Source of the DNA: Verrucomicrobium sp.
Lineage (GTDB): Bacteria > Verrucomicrobiota > Verrucomicrobiia > Methylacidiphilales > GAS474
Length of the DNA: 64,000 nucleotides
Direction: 5' to 3'
NCBI GenBank assembly: GCA_028283855.1
Contig: JAPWJX010000005.1
Location: forward strand, 124,001 to 188,000
Shown: positions 34,170-42,036 of the stretch, piece after piece
Position numbering within the stretch: position 1 is the stretch's first letter
How the letters are laid out: each line of letters begins with the position of its first letter
Program-made: the position numbers and the translations under genes
The notes under the pieces: generated by a model
Databases searched by the model: none
Told to the model about the DNA's origin: nothing
Seen by the model: only the letters and a program-made list of their open reading frames with translations

Positions 34170-35554
34170 GCGGGACGGCCCTGCGCCTCTACAATTCCCA
34201 GAGCCGCGCGGTCGAGCCCTTCCAGCCGCGCGACCCGAAGCGCGTCTCCATGTACGCCTGCGGGCCGACGGTCTACAACTACGCCCACATCGGCAATTTC
34301 CGCTCCTTCCTCTACGGCGACCTGCTGCGGCGCGTCCTCCGTTTCTTCGGCTTCGAGGTGAAGAGCGTGATGAACTTTACCGACGTGGACGACAAGACGA
34401 TCCGCGGCTCCCGCGAGGCGGGCGTCCCCCTGGGCGCCTTCACCGACAAGTTCATCGCCGCCTTCCGGGAAGACATGGCCACGCTGCGCATCGACCCCCA
34501 GGACGCCCAGCCGCGCGCCACCGACTATATCCCGCAGATGATCGCCCTGGTGGAGACGCTCCTGGAAAAGGGCCTGGCCTACCGGTCCGAGGACGGCTCC
34601 GTCTACTTCCGCATCGCCGCCCTGCCCGATTACGGGAAGCTCTCCCGCCTGGACAAGGACGGCCTGAAGGCCGGCGCCCGCGTCGCCCAGGACGAATACC
34701 AAAAGGAAGCCTACGGCGACTTCGTCCTCTGGAAGGCCTGGGTGGCGGAAGACGGCGACGTGGCCTGGGACTCCCCCTGGGGGAAGGGCCGGCCCGGCTG
34801 GCATATCGAGTGTTCCGCCATGAGCATGGCGCTCCTGGGGCCGGAGCTGGACCTCCACTGCGCCGGGATCGACCTCCTCTTCCCCCACCATGAGAACGAG
34901 ATCGCCCAGAGCGAGGGGGCCACGGGCAAGCCCTTCGTCCGCTGCTGGGGCCACTGCGCGCACCTCATGGTCGACGGGCAGAAAATGTCCAAGTCCTTGG
35001 GCAACCTCTTCACCGTCCGCGACGTGCTGGCCCGCGGCTACACCGGCCGGGAACTGCGCTACGTCCTCCTGGGCACCCACTACCGCCAGACCCTCAACTT
35101 CACCTGGGAAGGCGTCGCCGCCGCGCGGCAGGCCCTGGGCCGGATCGACAACTGGCTGGGCCGCTGGCAGGCGCTGCCCGCCGCCTCCTTTCAGGGGGAC
35201 GCCGCCGTGGGCGCGGCCTTCCTGGAGAAATTCACCGCCGCCTTCGCCGACGACCTGAACATCTCCGGCGCCCTCGGCCACTTCTTCGACTTCATCCACG
35301 AGACGAACCGCCTGATCGACCAGGGGCAGCCCCTGCCCGACCTGCCCGCGATCTGGAAGCGGGTCGATTCCGTCCTGGGCCTGGGCGAGAAGGCCGTGGA
35401 AGTCCCCGTCGAGATCCAGTCCCTGGCCGACGCGCGCCTCGCCGCCCGCCAGGCGAAAGACTGGAAGAAGAGCGACGAATTGCGCGGCGAGCTCGACCGC
35501 CTCGGCTGGTCCGTGCGCGACAGCGCCAAGGGGCAGGAACTGGTCAAGAAATGA
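34166..35554 (+). CDS. cysS: Cysteine--tRNA ligase
   Basis: A class I synthetase of 462 residues. The zinc Cys and HIGH-type motif are at MYACGPTVYNYAHIGN (C32, H41-N44); further zinc ligands are in WHIECSAMS and in FPHHENEIAQSE; the KMSKS loop is QKMSKSLGN. The C-terminal DALR-type domain is present (DDLNISGALGHFF). ATGA overlaps on both sides link it to ispF and tmk. Confidence 0.97.
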   Translation: MSGTALRLYNSQSRAVEPFQPRDPKRVSMYACGPTVYNYAHIGNFRSFLYGDLLRRVLRFFGFEVKSVMNFTDVDDKTIRGSREAGVPLGAFTDKFIAAFREDMATLRIDPQDAQPRATDYIPQMIALVETLLEKGLAYRSEDGSVYFRIAALPDYGKLSRLDKDGLKAGARVAQDEYQKEAYGDFVLWKAWVAEDGDVAWDSPWGKGRPGWHIECSAMSMALLGPELDLHCAGIDLLFPHHENEIAQSEGATGKPFVRCWGHCAHLMVDGQKMSKSLGNLFTVRDVLARGYTGRELRYVLLGTHYRQTLNFTWEGVAAARQALGRIDNWLGRWQALPAASFQGDAAVGAAFLEKFTAAFADDLNISGALGHFFDFIHETNRLIDQGQPLPDLPAIWKRVDSVLGLGEKAVEVPVEIQSLADARLAARQAKDWKKSDELRGELDRLGWSVRDSAKGQELVKK

Positions 35555-36183
35555 CCCGCCGCCGCTTCATCAGCTTCGAGGGATCGGAGGGGTGCGGAAA
35601 GACGACCCAGATCGCCCTCCTGCGCGAGCGTCTAGAACAGCGCGGGGAAACCGTCCTCCTCACGCGCGAGCCGGGCGGCACTCTCCTGGGAGAGGCGATC
35701 CGCCACCTCCTCAAGCACGCGCGCGAAGGCCAGAACATGGCCGCCGAGGCCGAGCTGCTCCTCTTCAACGCCAGCCGCGCCGAATTGGTCCGCAAGGAAA
35801 TACTCCCCGCCCTCGACTCCGGAGCCTGGGTCCTGAGCGACCGCTTCGGCGACTCCTCCGTCGTCTACCAGGGCATCGCCCGCGGATTGGGCATGGAGAC
35901 GGTCCGGCAGGTCGTCGAGTTCGCCACCGGCGGTTTGAAGCCCGGCCTCACCTTCCTCCTCGACCTTGATCCGAAGGTGGCTTCGCGCCGCATCCGCCGC
36001 CGCCCGCAGCCCGTCGATCGGATCGAGAAGGAAGGGAGCGCCTTCTTTGCCAAGGTCCGGGACGGTTTCCTTTCCCTGGCCCAGGCGGAGCCCGACCGCA
36101 TCCGCACCATCGACACCACGGAGGCGGCCGCCGCCGTTTTTGAGGTGATTTGGAAAGAAGTCTCCCATGCCTTTTCCCTCTAG
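35551..36183 (+). CDS. tmk: Thymidylate kinase
   Basis: Phosphorylates dTMP to dTDP. The 210 residues show the P-loop EGSEGCGKTT at 10-19, the TREPGGT motif, SDRFGDSSVVYQG for dTMP binding, and an Arg-rich LID (RRRPQPVDRIEKEG). Arg in the LID rather than in the P-loop marks the E. coli-like type II group. Followed by holB with a 17-base overlap, a common bacterial pair. Confidence 0.95.
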   Translation: MTRRRFISFEGSEGCGKTTQIALLRERLEQRGETVLLTREPGGTLLGEAIRHLLKHAREGQNMAAEAELLLFNASRAELVRKEILPALDSGAWVLSDRFGDSSVVYQGIARGLGMETVRQVVEFATGGLKPGLTFLLDLDPKVASRRIRRRPQPVDRIEKEGSAFFAKVRDGFLSLAQAEPDRIRTIDTTEAAAAVFEVIWKEVSHAFSL

Positions 36184-37033
36184 CCAGATCGCCGCGCGTT
36201 TCCGGGAGGCCGTCGCCTCCGGCCGGATGGCCCACGCCTACCTACTGCAGGGGGGAGACCGCGCCGCCCTGCGCCGCTTGGCGGAGGAACTGGCCGCCGC
36301 CGTCCTGAAGGCCCCGCCGGAAAAGCATCCCGACTTTCACTGCGTCGAGCCCGGCTCCAAATCCCGCCGCATCCGCATTGAGCAGATGCGCGATTTGGAA
36401 AAGAACCTTCAGCTCAAGTCCTACGCCGGAGGCCGTAAAGTGGCCCTCATCTGCGAGGCCGAGCGGATGTGCATCGGCGGCTCGGAAGCGGCCAACGCCT
36501 TCCTCAAGACCTTGGAAGAGCCGCAGGAGGACACCCTCATCCTCCTCACCAGCAACGCGCCCCAGCTCATTCTCCCCACCATCCTTTCCCGTTGCGTCCG
36601 CCTGAGCCTGAAGGACGAGGGGGAGGCCGAGGCCCTTTCTGAAGGGGACCGGAAATTCCTGGAAACCTGGTTCGGCTACGTAAAGCCCGGCCCCCTGCGC
36701 GCCTACGCCCGGGCCGCCCTCTTCGGCCGCCGCTGCCAGGAGCTGCGGGAAGAAATCGAGGCCTCGATCGAGCCTGCCGAGGACGAGGAAGAAGAGGGGA
36801 CCGCCAAGGCCCTGCTGGAGGGGGAATTCCTTCTGGCCCGCCAGCGCCTCCTGGGCTCCCTGCAAAAGGCCGTCTGGGAGCGGTCGCGGGCAGAGGGGGC
36901 CTCCCCTTCCACGGAGACCCTCCAGACCCTGCGCAGCCTGGAAGGGCTGCACGCCTCCCTTTCTCAGAACGTCGACACGGCCCTGGCGACGGAGCGCGCA
37001 GCCCTGGCCATCGAAGGCTTGATCGCCGGATAA
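36167..37033 (+). CDS. holB: DNA polymerase III subunit delta'
   Basis: The 288 residues begin like an AAA+ clamp loader subunit: HAYLLQGGDRAALRRLAEEL sits where a Walker A motif would be but lacks GKT, as expected for delta', which does not hydrolyse ATP. Later motifs are EAERMC, NAFLKTLEEPQEDT and ILSRCVRLSL, the last being the SRC motif. The four-Cys zinc module of E. coli HolB is absent; only one Cys is in that region. Works in the clamp loader complex at the replication fork. Confidence 0.85.
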   Translation: MPFPSSQIAARFREAVASGRMAHAYLLQGGDRAALRRLAEELAAAVLKAPPEKHPDFHCVEPGSKSRRIRIEQMRDLEKNLQLKSYAGGRKVALICEAERMCIGGSEAANAFLKTLEEPQEDTLILLTSNAPQLILPTILSRCVRLSLKDEGEAEALSEGDRKFLETWFGYVKPGPLRAYARAALFGRRCQELREEIEASIEPAEDEEEEGTAKALLEGEFLLARQRLLGSLQKAVWERSRAEGASPSTETLQTLRSLEGLHASLSQNVDTALATERAALAIEGLIAG

Positions 37034-37049
37034 AGCCGGAGACCCGGCT

Positions 37050-38249
37050 TTACTCAATAAAACGGGGCCGGCCGGCCAGCGTCGCGAAAACGCCCGCCAG
37101 GCCGCTGGCAATGACAAGCATTCCCAGCGGCCAGGACCATCCATGGGTGGCGTCGTGAAGAATGCCGACCAACAATGGGCCCGCCGCGCCGCCCGCATAG
37201 CCGATGAACTGAGCCATGCCGGAAAGCCGCGCGGCCTGGTGGTGGTTGCGGGTTCTCAAGGCAAACAGGGAAAGATTAGTCACCAGGGCGATTCCTGCTC
37301 CCAACCCGGCGCTGGCCAGCCAGAGCAGTGAATGGGCGGGGGACCAAAGCATCCCTAACGTCCCTGCGAGGAGGAATAAGCCGCAGGCAAGGCCCAGCAG
37401 CCTTTGGTCCCCGAGCTTCTTAATGAGGGAGGCGCTACCCAGATTGGAGCCTATGGCAATGACTTGATAAAAAAGCAGGTAAATCCCGGCGGCGTCCGCG
37501 GCGATGCCCGCCGAAGCGGCGTAGGAGGCATACCAATCCACGATGGAATAAAACACCAGGGAGTGCATGGCGAAGAAGAGGGATACCTGCCAGCCGATTG
37601 GATGCCGCCAGGGCGAGGTATGCCCCCGGGTTTCCGGAGCCGCGTCGGCCAGGTGGTGTTGGCGCTTGCGCCCCTGCGGCAGCCACACCATCAACGTGAC
37701 GAGCGCCAGAGCCGCCCAGCAGCCGATCGCCCAGCGCCAGCTTGATCCCGGCAAATGGGAAATCGGTCCGGCGAGGCCCGCGGCCAGGCCCGCGCATCCG
37801 GCCATGGCCGCCGCGTACAGGCCGATGAGCCCGGCAGCCCGCGCGGGAAACTCCCGTTTTACCAGGCCTGGCAGCAGCACATTGCCGAAGGCGATGCCCG
37901 CGCCAATCAAGCCGGTTCCGATCCAGATCAGGCCGGGAAAAGGAAGCGAGCGCAGGACCGTGCCGGCCAAGATGACGGCCACCGCGCCGGCTAAGATCCG
38001 CTCCAGACCGTACCGGCGGCCCGCCCGCGGCGCAGCCAAAGACAGGAGCGCGAAAAGGAGAAGGGGAAGGGCGTGCAATAATCCTGCGCCGAAGCCGCCC
38101 AAGCTCAGTGAGTCTTGGATTTCCGGAAGCACCGGGCCCAGGCTGGTGATGGGGGCGCGCAGATTTGCGCCGATGAGCACGATGCCCAGGTAGAGCCCCC
38201 ATGGCGTTTGGGGAGAACGGGGGGAATTGATCCGCGCAGCAGTCGTCAT
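37050..38249 (-). CDS. MFS transporter, CynX/NimT family
   Basis: The 399 residues have about twelve TM segments and the family N-terminus GIVLIGANLRAPITSLGPVL. The group includes the E. coli cyanate permease CynX and NimT, but most members are uncharacterised, and no cyanase gene is near, so substrate is open. Transcribed toward holB from the gap 38250-38476, which also holds the TAACGTTA palindrome at 38310-38317 and the tRNA-Ser promoter. Slightly less GC-rich than its neighbours, possibly acquired. Confidence 0.82.
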   Translation of the reverse strand: MTTAARINSPRSPQTPWGLYLGIVLIGANLRAPITSLGPVLPEIQDSLSLGGFGAGLLHALPLLLFALLSLAAPRAGRRYGLERILAGAVAVILAGTVLRSLPFPGLIWIGTGLIGAGIAFGNVLLPGLVKREFPARAAGLIGLYAAAMAGCAGLAAGLAGPISHLPGSSWRWAIGCWAALALVTLMVWLPQGRKRQHHLADAAPETRGHTSPWRHPIGWQVSLFFAMHSLVFYSIVDWYASYAASAGIAADAAGIYLLFYQVIAIGSNLGSASLIKKLGDQRLLGLACGLFLLAGTLGMLWSPAHSLLWLASAGLGAGIALVTNLSLFALRTRNHHQAARLSGMAQFIGYAGGAAGPLLVGILHDATHGWSWPLGMLVIASGLAGVFATLAGRPRFIE

Positions 38250-38434
38250 AAAAAACCTCGCATTTGGCCGGGCCTCTTTTTGGGGAAGCCTGGCGGTAAA
38301 TGCGTTGGCTAACGTTAACGCTTACGCGGAATCGGCGTCTGCCGTCCGTATGAGGCGGACCGTAGTGCGGCCCTCTTTTTTTGTCAACGGCTGGAAAGCG
38401 AGCCATGCCACTGGGGTGGATAAAAAATGGGTCT

Positions 38435-38462
38435 TTGCGCCCGGGCGGAATCTTGCTTAACT
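38435..38462 (+). promoter_or_regulatory. Candidate sigma-70 promoter for tRNA-Ser
   Basis: TTGCGC at 38435-38440 and TTAACT at 38457-38462 are 16 bases apart. Transcription would start near 38469, about 8 bases before the tRNA 5' end. Fit to the consensus is only moderate. Confidence 0.4.
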
Positions 38463-38476
38463 CCCCCCCTCGCAAA

Positions 38477-38564
38477 GGACAGGTGCCAGAGTGGTTTAAT
38501 GGGCTCGCCTGGAAAGCGTGTAACGGCTTAAACCCGTTCGAGGGTTCGAATCCCTCCCTGTCCG
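38477..38564 (+). tRNA. tRNA-Ser (GGA anticodon)
   Basis: An 88-base class II tRNA. Acceptor GGACAGG (38477-38483) pairs with CCTGTCC (38557-38563), discriminator G. The anticodon loop contains TGGAAA giving GGA, which reads UCC and UCU. A long variable arm (TAACGGCTTAAACCCGTT region) and the T arm GGGTTCGAATCCC are clear. CCA is not encoded. Confidence 0.96.
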
Positions 38565-38578
38565 CGCGTTTTCGCGCC

Positions 38579-40234
38579 ATGAATGCCGCAATGGGAATGA
38601 ATCGGCGGCAATTTATTTCCCTTGCAGGAGGGGCTTTAGCCCTTTCGTCTTTTCCCTATCCGTTGCGGGCGGAAGCGGCGGACCGCGCGCCGTTCCGGCT
38701 TCTTTACAGCAACGACCTGACGAATCTTCTGACCTGTGTCAGTCCCTTTCACCGGAAAGGGGAGGGGTTCCGCCCGGAGATGCTGGAGGCTTCCGTGGAC
38801 GAGGTTGCGGGACTGGGCGTCGACGCCCATTTCCTCCAGCCCGCGAAGGGCTGGGTGCCGTGGTGGAGGAGCAAGATTTATCCCGCGGCGGAGCATTACC
38901 GCTGGTTTGAGGAAACCTACGGGAAGGGGCCGGACAGCTGCGGGAAATATCTCCTGGGCGGCGGCGATTACGTCCAGGTCTTCATCGACCGCTGCCGTCT
39001 GCGCGGCCAGGCGCCGTTCATCTCCTTTCGGCTTAACGACGGGCACCACCTGGAATGGGTCGATGCCAAGCGGGGGGAGAAGGTCGACGTTAACGCGCAG
39101 CAGGCGCTGACCCCCTTTTACCGGGACCATCCCGAATACCGGCTGGGCCCGGATCTGCACGATTGGAAGCAGCGCGTCCTCAATTGGGCGATCCCGGAGG
39201 TGCGGGAGCGGGTCTTCTCCCTTATTCAAGAGCTTTGCGAGAATTACGACCTGGAGGGGTTGGAACTCGACTACATGCGCTATTTCAGTTTTTTCCGCGC
39301 CGCGGAGACGACGAGCGCACAGCGCCGGGAGATCATGACGGCCTTCGTCGGGCGGGTGCGGGCGCTGCTGGACCGGACGGCGCGCCAGGGGAAGCGCCGC
39401 TGGCTTTGCGCGCGCGTCCCCGCCTATGTCGCCGCCTGGGACGGGATGGGAATCGACCTGGCCGCCATGGCGGAGGCGGGGCTCGACATGGCCAACCTCT
39501 CCGCCAGCTACTTCACCGTCCAGCAGACCGACTTGCCCGCCATCCGCAAGCAGGTGCCGGGCGTCGCCCTCTATGACGAAATGACTCACGTCACCTGGGC
39601 CGGAAAGCCGGTGGGAAAGGGGTACGACAGCCGTCAGGACCGCCGGACGACGCCGGAGCAATTCTACACCACGGCCCACCTGGCCTACGCGGAAGGGGCG
39701 GACGGGGTGAGCCTTTTCAACTTCGCCTACTACCGGGAATACGGGGAGCCCTACCGCGGGCCTTTCAGCGAGCCGCCTTTCCTCATCCTGCCGCACCTCC
39801 GCGACAAGGCCTGGCTGGCCCGCCAGCCGCAGCACTATTTCCTGGGGCCCAGCTGGAAGGACAGCGGGATGACCCTTCCCATTCCCCGCACGGTCAAGCC
39901 GGGGGAGACGGCGTCGTTCCCGCTGGACTTGGCCCCGCCGTCGGGCGGCTGGGTGGGGACCGGCGGTCTCCGCGTCCAGGGGCAGGACTCCCTGGGGGAG
40001 AGCCGTTGGGAGGCGCGGATCAACGGCGTGGCGCTGAACGAGAGCGCGGAGCGCGGGGAACCTTATCCCAATTTCTACACGCAGCTCCTGGGCAAGCCGG
40101 AGCAGCTCCGCGCCTGGCGGGTGCCCGCCTCCTGTCTGCGTCCGGGGAAAAACGTGGTGGAGCTCTTTCTGCGGGAGGCGCGGCAGCCCCTGCGCCTTTA
40201 CTTCCTGGACCTCTGGGCCTCCGGCACGGCGTAA
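38579..40234 (+). CDS. Tat-exported glycoside-hydrolase-like TIM-barrel protein
   Basis: The 551 residues start with a twin-arginine signal: MNRRQFISLAGGALALS, with RR at 9-10, so it is exported folded. A segment LEGLELDYMRYF (E229, D231) resembles the strand motif of glycosidase-like GHL families, where an acidic residue pair precedes Y-x-R. The C-terminal quarter looks like a beta-sandwich (LRVQGQDSLG, VVELFLREARQPLRLYFL). Polysaccharide is a likely substrate, unproven. Starts 38591 or 38597 are possible; the latter puts MNRRQF first. It follows tRNA-Ser by 14 bases. Confidence 0.75.
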   Translation: MNAAMGMNRRQFISLAGGALALSSFPYPLRAEAADRAPFRLLYSNDLTNLLTCVSPFHRKGEGFRPEMLEASVDEVAGLGVDAHFLQPAKGWVPWWRSKIYPAAEHYRWFEETYGKGPDSCGKYLLGGGDYVQVFIDRCRLRGQAPFISFRLNDGHHLEWVDAKRGEKVDVNAQQALTPFYRDHPEYRLGPDLHDWKQRVLNWAIPEVRERVFSLIQELCENYDLEGLELDYMRYFSFFRAAETTSAQRREIMTAFVGRVRALLDRTARQGKRRWLCARVPAYVAAWDGMGIDLAAMAEAGLDMANLSASYFTVQQTDLPAIRKQVPGVALYDEMTHVTWAGKPVGKGYDSRQDRRTTPEQFYTTAHLAYAEGADGVSLFNFAYYREYGEPYRGPFSEPPFLILPHLRDKAWLARQPQHYFLGPSWKDSGMTLPIPRTVKPGETASFPLDLAPPSGGWVGTGGLRVQGQDSLGESRWEARINGVALNESAERGEPYPNFYTQLLGKPEQLRAWRVPASCLRPGKNVVELFLREARQPLRLYFLDLWASGTA

Positions 40235-40242
40235 AATAAATA

Positions 40243-40266
40243 GTGACGATTTTGTTTTTTCGTCAC
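40243..40266. promoter_or_regulatory. Palindromic operator candidate before the TetR gene
   Basis: GTGACGA (40243-40249) and TCGTCAC (40260-40266) form a perfect 7-base inverted repeat with a T-rich 10-base spacer. It lies 17 bases before the TetR start. TetR proteins usually bind such palindromes and repress their own operon, so this is the likely operator of the efflux operon. Confidence 0.6.
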
Positions 40267-40282
40267 AAAGTCCCTCTTCGTT

Positions 40283-40870
40283 ATGAGGAAAAGCCGCTCC
40301 AGCCGGGAAGTGACCCGCGCCCGCATTGTGGAGACGGCCAACGCCCTTTTCCGCCGGTTCGGCTACACCAAGACCTCCATGGCCGAAATTGCCGCCGAGT
40401 TGAAGATGTCTCCGGCGAACATTTATAAGTTCTTTCCTTCCAAGAGGGCCCTTATCGAGGAGGGCGCGGAGTGTAACATGGTCGAGATCCAGGAGGAGCT
40501 GGAGCGCATTCGCGACGGGAAGGGGGAAGCCATCGGCAAGCTGGAAAAAATCGTCCGCTATCTTTACGGCTACCACCGGAAGATTTTCAGCAAGGAAAAG
40601 CAGATTTACCAGCTGGTGGTCGACGCTTATGAGGAAGACTGGGAGTGCATCCGGGACTTCCGGGAGTTCTTTTTGGAAGTAGTTGCCAGCATCGTCCGGG
40701 AAGGGGTCGCCGGCGGGGAATTTTCCCGCGCGGAGGCCTCCACGGCGGAGACCCTTTTGGACTCTTTACAATGGGTCGTTCACCCGCTTTTGTTTCCTGA
40801 GCTCGACCACAAGAAGGTCGAAGGCCGGGTGCGTGCCCATATCCGATTTATCGAAGGAGCTTTGAAATGA
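40283..40870 (+). CDS. TetR/AcrR-family transcriptional regulator
   Basis: The 195 residues have an N-terminal helix-turn-helix of the TetR type (ARIVETANALFRRFGYTKTS, then MAEIAAELKMSPANIYKFFPSK). The helical C-terminal ligand domain is variable. It is the first gene of an operon with an RND pump; its stop overlaps the adaptor start by 4 bases. It probably represses the operon and lets go when a pump substrate binds. Confidence 0.92.
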   Translation: MRKSRSSREVTRARIVETANALFRRFGYTKTSMAEIAAELKMSPANIYKFFPSKRALIEEGAECNMVEIQEELERIRDGKGEAIGKLEKIVRYLYGYHRKIFSKEKQIYQLVVDAYEEDWECIRDFREFFLEVVASIVREGVAGGEFSRAEASTAETLLDSLQWVVHPLLFPELDHKKVEGRVRAHIRFIEGALK

Positions 40871-42024
40871 GAAATGGTGTGTGGAAATGGGCCGTTTACG
40901 CGGCTTTCGGAGCGGTCCTCTTCGGTTGCGAGAAGGAAGAGAAAGCTGCCCAGGGCGGCGGTTCCCGCCCCCCGCAGGAAGTCGTCGTGGTGACGCTGAA
41001 ACCCCAGCGTGCCGCCATCATGACGGACCTGCCCGCGCGGGCCAATCCCTACCGCGTGGCGGAGATTCGCCCCCAGGTCAACGGCATCATCCAGAAGCGC
41101 CTCTTCACCGAAGGCGCCGAGGTGAAGGCGAACGACCAGCTTTACCAGATCGACCCTGCTCCCTATCAGGCCGCCTGGGACAGCGCGCAGGCTTCCGTGG
41201 CCCGCGCCGAGGCGACGCTGGCCTCCGCCACGCTCCTGGCGGAGCGCTATAAGCCCTTGGTTTCCGCCTACGCGGTGAGCAAGCAGGATTATGACAACGC
41301 CGTCGCGGCCCAAAAGCAGGCGGAGGCCGACGTGGCCTCCGGCAAGGCTTCCGTGGAGACGGCCCGGATCAACCTGGTCTACACGAAGGTCCTTTCCCCC
41401 ATCACCGGCATCACCGGCCGCTCCAGCGTCACGGAGGGGGCCCTGGTCACGGCCAACCAGTCGAACACTCTGGTCATCGTCCAGCAGCTCGACCCGATCT
41501 ATATCGACGCCGTCCAGCCCAGCGTCACCCTCCTGCGCCTGCGCCGGGAAATGGCCGCGGGCAAGCTGGAGAAGGCCGGCCCCAACGAGGCGAGGGTGAA
41601 GCTGGTGCTGGAAGACGGCACCGAGTACGACCAGCCCGGACGCCTGGAATTTTCCGAAACCACCGTCGATCAGGGGACTGGCTCCGTCATCCTGCGCATG
41701 GTTTTTCCGAACCCGAAGCACGTCCTTTTGCCCGGCATGTTCGTCCATGCCCAGGTGCAGGAGGCCGACGACGACCACGCGCTCCTGGTTCCCCAGCAGG
41801 GCGTCACCCACAACGTGAAGGGGGAGCCCACCGCCCTCGTCGTCGGGCAGGGGAACAAAGTGGAGCAGCGCGTCATCCAGGCCGATCGCGCCATGGGCGA
41901 CAAGTGGCTGATCACCGGCGGCCTGAACGCCGGAGACCGCGTCATCGTGGAAGGCCTTCAAAAAGTCGCCCCCGGCGCCGTGGTCAACCCCACGGAAGCC
42001 GCCTCCCAGCCCGCCGCCAAGTAA
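40867..42024 (+). CDS. RND efflux periplasmic adaptor (AcrA/MexA type lipoprotein)
   Basis: The 385 residues begin with a lipoprotein signal (lipobox LFGC, C21). The hairpin and lipoyl-like parts follow: ADLP-type entry TDLPARANPYRVAEIRPQVN, GIIQKRLFTEGAEV, YQIDPAPYQAAWDSAQAS, then beta-barrel segments to VAPGAVVNP. It links the inner-membrane pump with the outer-membrane channel. Starts inside the TetR stop and ends 12 bases before the pump gene. Confidence 0.94.
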   Translation: MRNGVWKWAVYAAFGAVLFGCEKEEKAAQGGGSRPPQEVVVVTLKPQRAAIMTDLPARANPYRVAEIRPQVNGIIQKRLFTEGAEVKANDQLYQIDPAPYQAAWDSAQASVARAEATLASATLLAERYKPLVSAYAVSKQDYDNAVAAQKQAEADVASGKASVETARINLVYTKVLSPITGITGRSSVTEGALVTANQSNTLVIVQQLDPIYIDAVQPSVTLLRLRREMAAGKLEKAGPNEARVKLVLEDGTEYDQPGRLEFSETTVDQGTGSVILRMVFPNPKHVLLPGMFVHAQVQEADDDHALLVPQQGVTHNVKGEPTALVVGQGNKVEQRVIQADRAMGDKWLITGGLNAGDRVIVEGLQKVAPGAVVNPTEAASQPAAK

Positions 42025-42036
42025 GCCTCCCGCCGC

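Noticed and set aside
37050-38249. Cyanate permease CynX as the definite call
   Set aside because: Family match only; no cyanase or carbonic anhydrase gene is nearby.
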